A stretch of 64,000 nucleotides of DNA from Capnocytophaga canis (GCF_000827555.1 NZ_CDOI01000195.1:62001-126000); one strand, 5' to 3'. Shown: positions 17,557 to 27,772, numbered from the stretch's first letter. The notes: a model not told the origin generated them from the sequence alone. Numbers and translations are program-made.

Positions 17557-19977
17557 TTATTTTGTTATAACGTTATAAATCAATACCCCCATAGTGGTTA
17601 TGGCTGAAATAATTCCGATGGTTTCTCCTGGTGAAAGTCGCTGACGTTCAGGTTTTGAAGGAACAATAATAATCGCTCCCGGCTTAATTTCTGGATAATT
17701 ATTGAAAATCAAGGAAATATCTGTAGAACGAATATCACCATTAGCATACATCACATACACGGAACGTTTTTTAGCTCTATCAGAAAACCCTCCTGCTCTG
17801 TTCACATAATCACGAAGTGTCATCCCTTTTTGATAGCGAACCAGTGAAGGTGCTAACACTTCACCTCGAATTTCAACAGTTTGTTTTTCAGAGGGAATCA
17901 ACAGCACATCGGATTCATTAAGAACCAAGTCATATTTGCTATGCTTTTTTTCTAATATTTTTTGTAAATTAATTCCTATACGATATTCAGAAACTTTTTT
18001 TTCTATCTTTTTTAAAGATTTATCTTGATCACCAATGCTACCAATGGATATCAACTCATCCAAAAACTGCTCTTGCTTGACTTCACTCTCATCTAATTTC
18101 TTACGAATTAAAGTAGCTCCCTCAATATACGCATGAGGTGAAAATCCCCCAGCTCTCGCAATTAAATCTGAAATGCGTTCATCTTTGCTTTGTATGCTAT
18201 ACACACCAGGATAAAGTACCTCTCCTTCTATTTTTACGGATTGCATAGGAGTATAACCTTTAAGATAACGCACTGAAACGATGTCGTTGGGTTGTAATAT
18301 AAAGTCCGAATCGTCTTCTGTTACTTTAAACTCTTGACTTAATTTTTTAAAATTTTGATCGTATGTTTCACGAAAAACGTCAATCGTTGACGCATCAGCT
18401 CCTTGTGCCAATCCTCCCGTAAGTACAATAACATCCTTTATAGTCATATTCTCCATAAAAGGAAGATCTTTAGGTTTATTAACAGCTCCTTCTACTTTTA
18501 CAAAACGACTCATTTGTAAAGAATCCTTAAAAAAGATATGAATACTATCGTTATCTTTAAGAGCTATATTGTGCTTCTGTTCAATCAAATCCTTCACGGA
18601 AAAATTGATGGTTTGATAATCAACTCTATTCAAAGTTCTGAAAATCAGACCTCTTTCTAATGAAGCTTCTCTTTTAAGTCCATTAGCTCGATTTAATAAA
18701 TCAAAAGCTGTCATTCCTTCTTTAAACTCATACGTACCAGGTTGGTAAACAGCTCCTCCAATACTCAATCGGTTTTCGTATTCATCTGTGATTGGATGGA
18801 TGTTTAATTTATCTCCATTTTGCATTTTAAAATTTGCTATGTTTTCGAACATAACTTCACGAACTTCTCGTTTAGCATCTTTAATACGTTCAACAACCAA
18901 TGTATTTACAAATGCATCTGATTCGAATCCTCCAAAAAAGGTAACTAAGTTTGCTAAAGTCTCTCCTTCCTTCGTTTCATAAGCTCCTTCTCTTTTTACA
19001 CGACCCTCAACCCAAATACGATTTATGTAAGGAGGTACAATGATTACATCTTGGTCTTGCAATGTCAAATTGCCTTTTTCCGACCCTTTAATCAGGAAAT
19101 CATAAACATCAAAAATAGCAACTTGTTTTCCTCCTCTGATTAATTTAATCTCTCGAAATGAACCACTTTCAGTGGGACCACCACAAGCATATAGAGCATT
19201 AAGAACTGTAGACAAAGCACTTAGCGAATATGTCCCAGGGACAACAACCTCTCCAATAATATTGACACTCACGGTACGCACCTGAGTGATAGTTACACCT
19301 GTATATATTTTGTTATAGCTACCTTCAGAAGCGGAAATTCCAGAATAAATACGCTTTAACTGAGAATTTACTTTCGCTTTAACTTGATTTAATGGCAAGC
19401 CTAACACATTAATTTTCCCTACACCATTAACAGATATATTACCCTGATTATCAACAACCTGTTTAAATGAAGTTTCTGTAGCTCCCCAAACTTCAATCAA
19501 CAATTCATCTCCTACCCCTACTTGATAAGTTTCAGGAGTTACCATATTGCTATTTGGCGTAAATGAAATTTTAGGATTTTTGAAAAAATTCATTCCAAAA
19601 ATACTATTCTTATCATTTTTAACCGCTAATGAGTCTTTATTTTCTTGACCAGTAAACCCAATTGCTTCTGAATCAACTCGCTGCGATATTTGTTTCTGGT
19701 TGGAAGAAAGCGTTGATGTGGATAACTGCAAAATACGTTGTCTCAACTTATTTGCTTGAATTTCAGACATTCCTCGAGTTCGTACTCCTACAATAAGCTG
19801 TTCTAAAGAATAACCTTGATCTTGAGCCTTTTTCCAATAAACTCTAATTTGCTCATCGGATAAGTTATCTACATTTACTGAAGATATTTGTTGTACATCC
19901 ATTTCAGTCTGTGCTATAGACACATGAAACGACCCAATAAACAACAAAAAAACAACAAAAAGTTTAATTTTTAACAT
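17557..19977 (-). CDS. Wza-type polysaccharide export outer-membrane protein with repeated SLBB domains
   Basis: An 806-residue exporter subunit. The N-terminal signal peptide (MLKIKLFVVFLLFIGSFHVS, then IAQ) is followed by a helical pre-domain, the Poly_export domain (YQVGVGDELLIEVWGATETS onward), and several SLBB/beta-grasp repeats. The repeats are recognisable by recurring phrases such as VNIIGEVVVPGTYSLSALST, VEGAVNKPKDLPFMENMTIK and VEIRGEVLAPSLVRYQKGMT. The C-terminus ends in a hydrophobic stretch (ETIGIISAITTMGVLIYNVI). An ATG 72 bases upstream is rejected because it lies above the promoter box and would bury the signal peptide. It forms an operon with the wzz-like gene. Confidence 0.9.
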   Translation of the reverse strand: MLKIKLFVVFLLFIGSFHVSIAQTEMDVQQISSVNVDNLSDEQIRVYWKKAQDQGYSLEQLIVGVRTRGMSEIQANKLRQRILQLSTSTLSSNQKQISQRVDSEAIGFTGQENKDSLAVKNDKNSIFGMNFFKNPKISFTPNSNMVTPETYQVGVGDELLIEVWGATETSFKQVVDNQGNISVNGVGKINVLGLPLNQVKAKVNSQLKRIYSGISASEGSYNKIYTGVTITQVRTVSVNIIGEVVVPGTYSLSALSTVLNALYACGGPTESGSFREIKLIRGGKQVAIFDVYDFLIKGSEKGNLTLQDQDVIIVPPYINRIWVEGRVKREGAYETKEGETLANLVTFFGGFESDAFVNTLVVERIKDAKREVREVMFENIANFKMQNGDKLNIHPITDEYENRLSIGGAVYQPGTYEFKEGMTAFDLLNRANGLKREASLERGLIFRTLNRVDYQTINFSVKDLIEQKHNIALKDNDSIHIFFKDSLQMSRFVKVEGAVNKPKDLPFMENMTIKDVIVLTGGLAQGADASTIDVFRETYDQNFKKLSQEFKVTEDDSDFILQPNDIVSVRYLKGYTPMQSVKIEGEVLYPGVYSIQSKDERISDLIARAGGFSPHAYIEGATLIRKKLDESEVKQEQFLDELISIGSIGDQDKSLKKIEKKVSEYRIGINLQKILEKKHSKYDLVLNESDVLLIPSEKQTVEIRGEVLAPSLVRYQKGMTLRDYVNRAGGFSDRAKKRSVYVMYANGDIRSTDISLIFNNYPEIKPGAIIIVPSKPERQRLSPGETIGIISAITTMGVLIYNVITK

Positions 19978-19996
19978 AATACTTCTATATTTGGCG

Positions 19997-20004
19997 CAAA
20001 TATA
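19997..20004 (-). promoter_or_regulatory. -7 box of the wza-wzz operon
   Basis: TATATTTG on the minus strand, 20 bases above the chosen wza-like start; a perfect match to the Bacteroidota -7 consensus. Confidence 0.55.
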
Positions 20005-20056
20005 AAACATATTTTTATAAGAGTAAAAGGGTAACGTTTTTTTTAGCAATAAAATA

Positions 20057-20087
20057 AAGACTTCAGCATAAAAAATGTTGAAGCCTT
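20057..20087 (-). terminator. Terminator after the GlcNAc-kinase-like gene
   Basis: Arms CTTCAGCAT (20061-20069) and ATGTTGAAG (20075-20083) pair with one G-T. On the minus strand the hairpin runs into CTTTATTTTAT, a fair T-run. It separates the kinase-like gene from the wza operon. Confidence 0.65.
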
Positions 20088-20108
20088 TATTCCATAATTT
20101 GATTTTGA

Positions 20109-20963
20109 CTATTTCACTTTATTAACATGGAAAGCCACCAACCCATCAATAGGTTTACGTAATACGTTACCTAACTTCAAATTATTTTCAGTAAGAACCT
20201 CTTTTAGAATATCTTGCAAATAAAAAGCAATGCTTCCTACAAAATTAATTGGCACTTCATAACGAGCCTCGTATTGGGAAATCCAATGATCAACAAACAG
20301 CTGTACTCCATTGCGAACAATATTTCGACAATAGTCGTGTTCCTTATTTTCTACAATGAACTTTGCAAACGTTGCTAAATAACTATTTGGATTCGGAAGT
20401 TTATACAAGTGATTTTTGATAACATCTGAGTTTAAATCATACTCTTTCTCAAATTTTTGAGCTAATTCTTTGGGCATTTTATTGAAAAAGTAATCTGTAA
20501 CCAGACGCTTTCCGTAGAAGTTTCCGCTGGATTCATCCATCAGAATATATCCTAGAGAATCAACTGCTTGAACTAATTTTTCTCCATTCCAGTAGGAGCA
20601 ATTAGCCCCCGTACCAAGAATACAAACAATAGCCTTATCTTCAGGACGCGTAGTTGCATAAACCGCAGCAAAAGTATCTTCTTTTACATCAATTTTGGCT
20701 GTTCTGAAAATAGTTTGCAAAGTACGAGCCATAAACGAAGTCATACGCTCTGTACCGCAACCTGCACCATAAAAATACAATCCTGTAACTTTATCTTTGT
20801 TTGAGAATAAGTCATTATTAGTCGTAATACGCTCAATAATGAGTTCCTCTGTCAAAACTTCTGGGTTCAAGCCCAAAGTTTGTGTAAAAAACAATTGCTC
20901 TCCTTTGTCATTTAGTGCCGTCCAATCCGCCTTGGTAGCTCCACTATCAACAATTAAAATCAT
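20109..20963 (-). CDS. BadF/BcrA-type ATPase, probable N-acetylglucosamine kinase
   Basis: A 284-residue ASKHA-fold kinase. The phosphate-1 motif is at the N-terminus (MILIVDSGATKADWTALND), phosphate-2 is AIVCILGTGANCSYWNGEKL, and a DESSGNFYGKRLVTDYFF segment follows. These are typical of the Bacteroidota BadF/BadG/BcrA family annotated as N-acetylglucosamine kinase, which would phosphorylate GlcNAc or a related sugar. It lies downstream of gapA but is separated from it by a terminator. The NagB-PIG-L gene elsewhere in the window would use the same pathway. The substrate is inferred from family and context. Confidence 0.78.
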   Translation of the reverse strand: MILIVDSGATKADWTALNDKGEQLFFTQTLGLNPEVLTEELIIERITTNNDLFSNKDKVTGLYFYGAGCGTERMTSFMARTLQTIFRTAKIDVKEDTFAAVYATTRPEDKAIVCILGTGANCSYWNGEKLVQAVDSLGYILMDESSGNFYGKRLVTDYFFNKMPKELAQKFEKEYDLNSDVIKNHLYKLPNPNSYLATFAKFIVENKEHDYCRNIVRNGVQLFVDHWISQYEARYEVPINFVGSIAFYLQDILKEVLTENNLKLGNVLRKPIDGLVAFHVNKVK

Positions 20964-20991
20964 ATTTTTCTAATTTATTTATTGAGTAATT

Positions 20992-21028
20992 AAAAAATTA
21001 AGGCTGTTTGACTCCGCCAAACAGCCTT
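20992..21028 (-). terminator. Terminator after gapA
   Basis: AAGGCTGTTT (21000-21009) pairs perfectly with AAACAGCCTT (21019-21028); on the minus strand it is followed by a T6 run. It belongs to the GGCTGT-type terminator family seen repeatedly in this window. Confidence 0.85.
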
Positions 21029-21039
21029 GAAATATACTA

Positions 21040-22056
<1,017 letters not shown>

Positions 22057-22140
22057 TTATTAATTTATTCTTTTTGCTGTTAGCGATTAGCTATTGGCTT
22101 TTTGCAATTATTAATTAGCAATTAGCTAATAACCTTTGTA

Positions 22141-22593
22141 TTACATTTTTTTATATTTTTTCCAATCTTGAAAACGCTTGTCAATGACTTTTTTAAGCAA
22201 TTGATAATTTTCAGGCGTATTTTCTATCTCATAGAAACTTTCCAACTCCTCTCTGTCAAGCGTATTGATGTAATCGTCTGTATAAGATGCAAATTTTTCT
22301 CCAAAATCGGTATCATCTTTGTAATAATCTTGGGCAAAGGCATTTCCAATTTCGCTTAAATCTTCATCAAGTAATTTTTCATCGCAAACCGAAATTAAAA
22401 AATCTGCTCCAGAGAGTTTGCCTTCTTTCACTTGCTGAATTTCTTCTTCGGCTTCTTCTCGAAGCCAATCCGAAATCAAATCATTTTCAATGCACCACGC
22501 CAAAAACATTCCTATGTGCGTAGCTCCATTTTCATTGGGCAAATTGGCAGGAAACTCTCCCTCATAGTGCCAAGAAGCGTCATCGTATTTCAT
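22141..22593 (-). CDS. Hypothetical acidic protein of a KYDDASWHY-type family
   Basis: A 150-residue acidic protein opening MKYDDASWHYEGEFPANLPN, followed by ENGATHIGMFLAWCIENDLI. I recognise this pattern from small uncharacterised bacterial proteins (possibly DUF7832) but know no function. It has no signal peptide or membrane segment. The C-terminal half is helical (ENYQLLKKVIDKRFQDWKKY). It lies 11 bases after the DinB-like gene and is likely transcribed with it. It is part of the accessory block between pfkA and gapA. Confidence 0.72.
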   Translation of the reverse strand: MKYDDASWHYEGEFPANLPNENGATHIGMFLAWCIENDLISDWLREEAEEEIQQVKEGKLSGADFLISVCDEKLLDEDLSEIGNAFAQDYYKDDTDFGEKFASYTDDYINTLDREELESFYEIENTPENYQLLKKVIDKRFQDWKKYKKM

Positions 22594-22604
22594 TATATTT
22601 TTTC

Positions 22605-23081
22605 TTAATACTCACCATAAAAGGCGGGTGGCTCTATGCCCAAAGCCCGCAGATAAACATAGCCTTGTCCTCGATGATGTATTTCATTTTCAAGTAGATA
22701 GATTAAATTTTCAATCAGAGCATAATTATACATTCCAAACATATTGAAAACCTCACGATATTTTTCTTGTGATGTTTCCTTGCCAAATTTTTGAATCAAA
22801 GCGGTGGTTTTGTCCCAATGGGTTAAAATTTCAGCTTTGGTTTTTCCAGCATATCCCATAAAATCAGAAAATTCAATAACTTGATTTTCAGAAATTTGTT
22901 TAATTGATAAATTAACTACATAAAGCAATTCATCAACGATATTTGCAAACGGACGCATCCCACCGATTGAAAATTCAAATAATTCTTTTTCGGGAAACGC
23001 TTCTATCACCTTACGTGTCAATCGCCGATTTGATTGCCAATTTGCGATCCATTCTTGGGGCGTGACGATATCTTTACTCAC
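22605..23081 (-). CDS. DinB-like four-helix protein
   Basis: A 158-residue protein of the DinB/YfiT-like putative metalloenzyme superfamily. It has the four-helix layout with RPFANIVDELLYVVNLSIKQ (helix 2) and a C-terminal LLENEIHHRGQGYVYLRALG. The HHRGQ segment is the characteristic metal-ligand and C-terminal motif of these proteins. Members include thiol-dependent S-transferases, but the substrate here is unknown. A perfect -7 box at 23105-23112 lies just upstream, and the gene heads a two-gene unit with the hypothetical gene downstream. Confidence 0.82.
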   Translation of the reverse strand: MSKDIVTPQEWIANWQSNRRLTRKVIEAFPEKELFEFSIGGMRPFANIVDELLYVVNLSIKQISENQVIEFSDFMGYAGKTKAEILTHWDKTTALIQKFGKETSQEKYREVFNMFGMYNYALIENLIYLLENEIHHRGQGYVYLRALGIEPPAFYGEY

Positions 23082-23104
23082 TTTTTCTACTATTTTAATC
23101 CTTG

Positions 23105-23112
23105 CAAATATA
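23105..23112 (-). promoter_or_regulatory. -7 box of the DinB-like gene
   Basis: TATATTTG on the minus strand, 24 bases above the ATG; a perfect TAnnTTTG match. Confidence 0.55.
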
Positions 23113-23282
23113 CGATTTTTAAATGTTAAATTTCCATAAAAACCCTTTATATCCTATTTTATTTTGCTTGTTTTTTACTCTATTCCATTTTTAGGGGCAA
23201 TCAGATTAGTATCCTCTATTACTTAAAGCAACTCCTGAATGGCAACGGGTTATCTATTGATGGTTTTCTTTTGTTTCTTTTT

Positions 23283-23909
23283 TTACAGAAGACCCTTATC
23301 TCTAATCTCTCTATGTATTTTGGAAATATCATCAGGAATTTCTCCTGAAATGAGCCAACGAACATCCAATCCGTTGTGAATTGCCGATTTTATCAAATAC
23401 GGATTATCGGCAATTAGCTCTCCGAATTTTTGTAAATCTTCTTGAAACTCCATAAAATAATCTTCGTGCATTTTCTTTATCAAAATCAGCAATTTAAATG
23501 CTCGGGCAATAACTGCCGTACAAAATTTTTGAGCTTTTTTAAAATTTTGTTCCAAAATATCTTTTTTATGAGTTTCAAGAATTTTACAAATCATTGATAA
23601 ATTCAACGAAATTTCCCCAAATTTATCTTTGGTTATGCTTACGTGTTCGTTAATCATACCGCTTAACTCACGAACTTCCATGTTAAGCACTCCACACGAA
23701 TAAAAATGTTTAGCTCTTCGCTCGATAATTTTCTCTATTTTTTCTTGTGTTTTTTGGCGTTTTTCCTCGACAGATTCCTCACTAACCAACTCAAACAAAA
23801 GCCGATTTGCTAAGACCAAATCTTTTTTTAATAATCTGAAAATGAGTTTATCTTTTTCTGCTGACGATAAGTGACTTATCGCCTCTTTTAACTCTTTAGG
23901 TATAGTCAT
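23283..23909 (-). CDS. Hypothetical helical protein (probably DUF6155-like)
   Basis: A 208-residue, mostly helical, Lys/Glu-rich protein beginning MTIPKELKEAISHLSSAEKD, then KLIFRLLKKDLVLANRLLFE. I associate this start with uncharacterised Bacteroidota proteins grouped as DUF6155; the assignment is from memory. No membrane segment, signal peptide or catalytic motif is visible. It lies directly downstream of a broken Uma2-like gene in the accessory block between pfkA and gapA. Confidence 0.68.
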   Translation of the reverse strand: MTIPKELKEAISHLSSAEKDKLIFRLLKKDLVLANRLLFELVSEESVEEKRQKTQEKIEKIIERRAKHFYSCGVLNMEVRELSGMINEHVSITKDKFGEISLNLSMICKILETHKKDILEQNFKKAQKFCTAVIARAFKLLILIKKMHEDYFMEFQEDLQKFGELIADNPYLIKSAIHNGLDVRWLISGEIPDDISKIHREIRDKGLL

Positions 23910-23921
23910 TCTTATTAGATT

Positions 23922-24216
23922 TCAAAAACTGTGTCTGCTTCTATTTCTAAATTCGGGAAAATCACCGAAGTAAAAAACATCGCCTTCAAAAATAGGTTTA
24001 AGTAGTCCATATTTGTTATCTTCCAAAACATACACAAAAATGGCTTTTTCAGTAGAATGAACTACCCAACATTCCTGAACATCAACCTCTCTTCGTATAA
24101 CTCGTAAAAATCTTGCCCTTGAAAAGTTCTACTTTTTCCTTCTATTTTCAAAGTGAATAATCAGTTTAGGTATAAATCCCGTTTGGTTCCAATTGCCATA
24201 AACTTGTGATTTCCAT
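23922..24216 (-). pseudogene. Uma2-family nuclease-like gene, degraded
   Basis: Read on the minus strand, fragments in different frames resemble the core of Uma2 (PD-(D/E)XK-like) proteins. These are GFIPKLIIHFENRRKK, then FQGQDFYELYEE, then VDVQECWVVHSTEKAIFVYV, LEDNKYGLLKPIFEGDVFYF and a stop at 23924-23922. The IPKLIIxxE and VDVQEYW-type phrases are family hallmarks. At least two frameshifts and a stop interrupt it, and the N-terminal third is missing. It is a relic, not a functional gene. Confidence 0.65.
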
Positions 24217-24286
24217 AATATTTGTGTTTTTTGATTACTTAAAACTCAAAAATTGAAAACAACTTTTCAAGGGCAATGATTTTGTA

Positions 24287-25267
24287 TTATACGCTCATAA
24301 TCTCTGCTACGCGAACAAGTTCCATATCCAATTTGCTTCCACCTTTGATGGCTTTTTCGAGCGGTGTTAAATCTATAACATCGTTATTTACTCCAACCAT
24401 ATAGTTTGATTTTCCTTCTAAAAGAGTTTCTACGGCTTTCACTCCCATACGACTGGCAAGAACACGATCATAGCACGAAGGAGCTCCTCCACGTTGCATA
24501 TGCCCTAAGATTGCCACACGGATATCAAATCCAGGGTGTTTGCTCTCCACGTATTCTTTCAATTGGAATACATTTTTCCCCGATTTGTCCCCTTCAGCAA
24601 CAATAATGATATTCGAAGTTTTTCCTTTAGCATATCCTTTCTCTATATCAGCTAACAATTCTTCGGCTGTAGTATTTTCCTCTGGGATTAAGATTCGTTC
24701 AGCCCCTACTCCAATACCTGTATTCAGTGCTATAAACCCTGCATCGCGTCCCATCACCTCAATAAAAAACATACGATCATGGGAACTTGCCGTATCGCGG
24801 ATTTTATCAATAGCCTCAACAGCTGTATTTAAAGCTGTATCGTACCCCAACGTATGGCTAGTTCCATAAATGTCGTTATCAATGGTTCCTGGGATTCCCA
24901 TCACTGGAAAATTAAATTCTTCATTGAACAACAACGCTCCTGTAAAAGAACCATCCCCACCGATAACAATTAACGCATCTGCTCCTGATTTTTTTAGATT
25001 TTCATAAGCTTTTTTACGTCCCTCGGGAGTTCTAAACTCTTTAGAACGAGCTGATTTCAAAAATGTTCCTCCTTTGTTAATAGTATCACGAACGCTACGA
25101 GCATTCAACTCAACAAAATCGCCCTCTATCATTCCCTGATAGCCACGATACACACCTAATACTTCTACGTTGTGATATGCACACGTACGCACCACAGCAC
25201 GAATGGCTGCATTCATCCCAGGAGCGTCTCCCCCTGAAGTCAATACTGCTATTTTTTTTACTGACAT
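24287..25267 (-). CDS. pfkA: ATP-dependent 6-phosphofructokinase
   Basis: Phosphorylates fructose-6-phosphate to fructose-1,6-bisphosphate, the committed step of glycolysis. The 326-residue protein has VLTSGGDAPGMNAAIRAVVR at the N-terminus, the ATP-site IVIGGDGSFTGALLF, the catalytic PGTIDNDIYGTSHTLGYDTA (TIDND), and FIEVMGRDAGFIALNTGIG. LGHMQRGGAPSCYDRVLASR closes the fructose-phosphate site. The GGDGS motif indicates ATP rather than pyrophosphate use. A weak -7-like TAACTTTA lies about 50 bases upstream. dnaN's terminator separates it from the next gene. Confidence 0.97.
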   Translation of the reverse strand: MSVKKIAVLTSGGDAPGMNAAIRAVVRTCAYHNVEVLGVYRGYQGMIEGDFVELNARSVRDTINKGGTFLKSARSKEFRTPEGRKKAYENLKKSGADALIVIGGDGSFTGALLFNEEFNFPVMGIPGTIDNDIYGTSHTLGYDTALNTAVEAIDKIRDTASSHDRMFFIEVMGRDAGFIALNTGIGVGAERILIPEENTTAEELLADIEKGYAKGKTSNIIIVAEGDKSGKNVFQLKEYVESKHPGFDIRVAILGHMQRGGAPSCYDRVLASRMGVKAVETLLEGKSNYMVGVNNDVIDLTPLEKAIKGGSKLDMELVRVAEIMSV

Positions 25268-25405
25268 TGTCTTATTTATTTTTTATTTTCTATTCTATTT
25301 TTTGGGACGTAAAGTTACAGTTTTTTTCTTAAATATAAGATATTTTTTTCTTCTTTTTTCTCGAAAACGTTTTCCAAATCTAGGTCATTTATCAAATAAC
25401 ATATA

Positions 25406-25431
25406 AAAAGCTGCCTTTACAGACAGCTTTT
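25406..25431 (-). terminator. Terminator after dnaN
   Basis: AAAAGCTG (25406-25413) pairs with CAGCTTTT (25424-25431), with a further partial stem inside. On the minus strand a short T-run follows. It lies 16 bases after the dnaN stop and belongs to the GCTGTC-type terminator family. Confidence 0.75.
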
Positions 25432-25446
25432 AGAATTTATTTATTT

Positions 25447-26574
25447 TTATTGTGCTTGTTGATTTAGCATAATAGGCATTGCCAACATAAGCACTTTCTC
25501 ACCTACATCCAACCCATCAAGAGGAGTCAAAATTCCTGCCCTATTAGGATACGACATTTCGAGCATGACCTCGTCCGATTCTAAATTATTCAACATTTCA
25601 ATCAAAAAACGGGAGTTAAATCCAATTTCTATATCATCCCCTTGGTAGTCACATGCGAAACGTTCTTCAGCTCGGTTACTATAATCAACATCTTCAGCTG
25701 AAATTTGCAGATCAGACCCTGCAACTTTCAATCGAATTTGATGTGTGGTTTTGTTGGAAAAAATAGAAACCCGACGTGCTGAACCTAAAAACTGTAATCT
25801 GTTTACAGTTAATTTATTAGGATTCTCTTTCGGAATTACTGCATCATAATTTGGATATTTTCCATCAATCAATCGGCAGATAATTTCCATATCATCAAAA
25901 GAGAATTTTGCATTACTTTCGTTATATTCAATCGTAACCTCCGATTCGCTTCCTGCTAAAATTCCTTTTAACAAGTTTAGAGGTTTTTTAGGCATAATAA
26001 AATCGGAACTTTCCGTTGCTTTGATATCCGTACGTTGGTATTTTACCAATTTGTGAGCATCCGTTGCCACAAAAGTCAAGCCCTCATCATTAAATTCAAA
26101 GAATACACCACTCATTGTCGGACGCAAATCATCATTTCCAACAGCAAAAATGGTTTTCTGAATAGCGGTAGCTAAGATATCTCCTAATAAACTTACTTTA
26201 CTTGCTTCTGGCAAACTAATTGGTTTAGGAAAATCTTCGGCGCTGAAATAAGTCAACTGATAATTACCATTTGTTGTGCTGATTTCAATCTGGTTTCCTT
26301 CTTTCACAATGAAAGTAAGAGGTTGTTCAGGAAATGCTTTTAGTGATTCAATCAATAATTTAGCAGGAACGGCAATACTTCCTTCTGAATCAGACTCCAC
26401 TTCCAAAGTACCTTTTACAGTGGTTTCCAAATCCGATGCTGAAACAGTCAAAAGATTAGGACTTAGTTCAAACAGAAAATTATCAAGTATCGGCATGGTG
26501 TTATTGCTATTAATAACTCCACCTATGACTTGTAATTTCTTCAATAAGTACGAACTTGATACAATGAATTTCAT
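25447..26574 (-). CDS. dnaN: DNA polymerase III subunit beta (sliding clamp)
   Basis: The processivity clamp that encircles DNA and tethers DNA polymerase III. The 375-residue protein covers all three clamp domains. It starts MKFIVSSSYLLKKLQVIGGV and has NTMPILDNFLFELSPNLLTV in domain 1. RPTMSGVFFEFNDEGLTFVA and TDAHKLVKYQR form the domain-2 signature, and it ends with EKVLMLAMPIMLNQQAQ. It is not next to dnaA here, as is common in this phylum. The promoter at 26644-26674 overlaps an unusual long inverted repeat. Confidence 0.96.
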   Translation of the reverse strand: MKFIVSSSYLLKKLQVIGGVINSNNTMPILDNFLFELSPNLLTVSASDLETTVKGTLEVESDSEGSIAVPAKLLIESLKAFPEQPLTFIVKEGNQIEISTTNGNYQLTYFSAEDFPKPISLPEASKVSLLGDILATAIQKTIFAVGNDDLRPTMSGVFFEFNDEGLTFVATDAHKLVKYQRTDIKATESSDFIMPKKPLNLLKGILAGSESEVTIEYNESNAKFSFDDMEIICRLIDGKYPNYDAVIPKENPNKLTVNRLQFLGSARRVSIFSNKTTHQIRLKVAGSDLQISAEDVDYSNRAEERFACDYQGDDIEIGFNSRFLIEMLNNLESDEVMLEMSYPNRAGILTPLDGLDVGEKVLMLAMPIMLNQQAQ

Positions 26575-26643
26575 ATTCTTACGATTTTTATTTTTCTTCC
26601 TTCCTCAGAAGGATGCTTTTTCATTACAGTATAATTTTAGCGA

Positions 26644-26674
26644 CAAAAGTACTCAAAAAAAATATTTCTTCAAA
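26644..26674 (-). promoter_or_regulatory. dnaN promoter
   Basis: On the minus strand TTTG (26674-26671), a 19-base spacer and TACTTTTG (26651-26644) fit the Bacteroidota promoter consensus. The -33 box lies inside the left arm of the inverted repeat 26659-26724. The predicted leader is about 60 bases. Confidence 0.65.
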
Positions 26675-26724
26675 AAAATATTTTATTATAAACTGAAAAA
26701 AATATTTTTTTGAAGAAATATTTT
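26659..26724. repeat. Perfect 26-bp inverted repeat on the dnaN promoter
   Basis: The arms 26659-26684 and 26699-26724 are exact reverse complements with a 14-base loop (26685-26698). They are AT-rich with one internal CTTC/GAAG. It lies between the sucD terminator and dnaN, and its left arm covers the dnaN -33 box. It could be a regulator site or a cruciform. It has no T-run layout that would make it the primary terminator. Confidence 0.85.
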
Positions 26725-26820
26725 ATTAAATCATTGATTTTCAAAATATAAAAATTATATCGCGAAACCATAGATTTTCATTAACTTCTCAGACCTTACA
26801 GAAAAAATTTATAAATCAAA

Positions 26821-26849
26821 AAGGCTGTCCGTTTTTTATAGGACAGCCT
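26821..26849 (-). terminator. Terminator after sucD
   Basis: AAGGCTGTCC (26821-26830) and GGACAGCCT (26841-26849) form a strong stem; on the minus strand a T5 run follows. It is a member of the recurring GGCTGTCC terminator family. Confidence 0.85.
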
Positions 26850-26875
26850 ATTCATTCACATTATCTTCTGAGAAT

Positions 26876-27751
26876 TTATTTTTTCAATACTTCAGCTACT
26901 TTCTCCCCAATTTTAGCTGGTGAGTCTACAACATGAATACCGCATTCTTTTAAAATACGTTTTTTAGCTTCAGCAGTGTCATCAGCACCTCCTACAATAG
27001 CTCCTGCATGTCCCATTGTTCTTCCTTTTGGAGCGGTTTCTCCAGCGATGAACCCTACAACAGGTTTTTTATTTCCGTTAGCTTTAATCCAACGGGCTGC
27101 TTCCGATTCCAACTGTCCTCCAATTTCTCCAATCATTACGATACACTCTGTTTCAGGGTCGTTCATTAAAAGTTCAACAGCTTCCTTAGTGGTTGTTCCG
27201 ATAATTGGATCACCTCCAATACCAATAGCCGTGGTAATCCCTAAACCTTGACGTACGATTTGATCTGCTGCTTCATAGGTTAAAGTTCCTGATTTTGAAA
27301 CGATTCCTACTTTTCCTTTTTTGAAAATGAACCCGGGCATAATGCCTACTTTAGCTTCTTCAGGAGTGATAACCCCAGGACAGTTTGGCCCAATTAAACG
27401 ACAGTCTTTATCTTTAATATAGTCCGATACTTTAATCATATCTGCAACAGGAATCCCCTCTGTGATAGTAATAATCACTTTGATTCCTGCATCGGCAGCT
27501 TCCATAATGGCATCAGCAGCAAATGCAGGTGGAACGAAAATGATTGAAACATCTGCTCCCGTTTCTTTAACAGCTTCTCTCACTGTATTGAAAACAGGTT
27601 TTCCTAAATGTACCTGCCCACCTTTGTTAGGAGTGATACCTCCCACTACGTTTGTTCCGTACTCAATCATCTGTTCAGCATGGAAAGTTCCCTCGCTTCC
27701 AGTGAATCCTTGTACAATTATTTTTGAATTTTTATTAACTAATACGCTCAT
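26876..27751 (-). CDS. sucD: Succinyl-CoA ligase (ADP-forming) subunit alpha
   Basis: The alpha subunit of succinyl-CoA synthetase in the TCA cycle; it carries the phosphohistidine and CoA site. The 291-residue protein has the CoA-binding start [20 protein letters not shown], then [40 protein letters not shown] and the phosphorylated-His loop [20 protein letters not shown]. The partner sucC is not adjacent, so subunit genes are separated in this genome or sucC lies elsewhere. Confidence 0.96.
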   Translation of the reverse strand: MSVLVNKNSKIIVQGFTGSEGTFHAEQMIEYGTNVVGGITPNKGGQVHLGKPVFNTVREAVKETGADVSIIFVPPAFAADAIMEAADAGIKVIITITEGIPVADMIKVSDYIKDKDCRLIGPNCPGVITPEEAKVGIMPGFIFKKGKVGIVSKSGTLTYEAADQIVRQGLGITTAIGIGGDPIIGTTTKEAVELLMNDPETECIVMIGEIGGQLESEAARWIKANGNKKPVVGFIAGETAPKGRTMGHAGAIVGGADDTAEAKKRILKECGIHVVDSPAKIGEKVAEVLKK

Positions 27752-27772
27752 GTTTTTTTATTTAGTATTTCG

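Noticed and set aside
22079-22135. Imperfect tandem TTAGC-ATTAGC units upstream of gapA considered as a regulatory array
   Set aside because: Only two poorly matching units are present, in AT-rich sequence; not enough for a claim.
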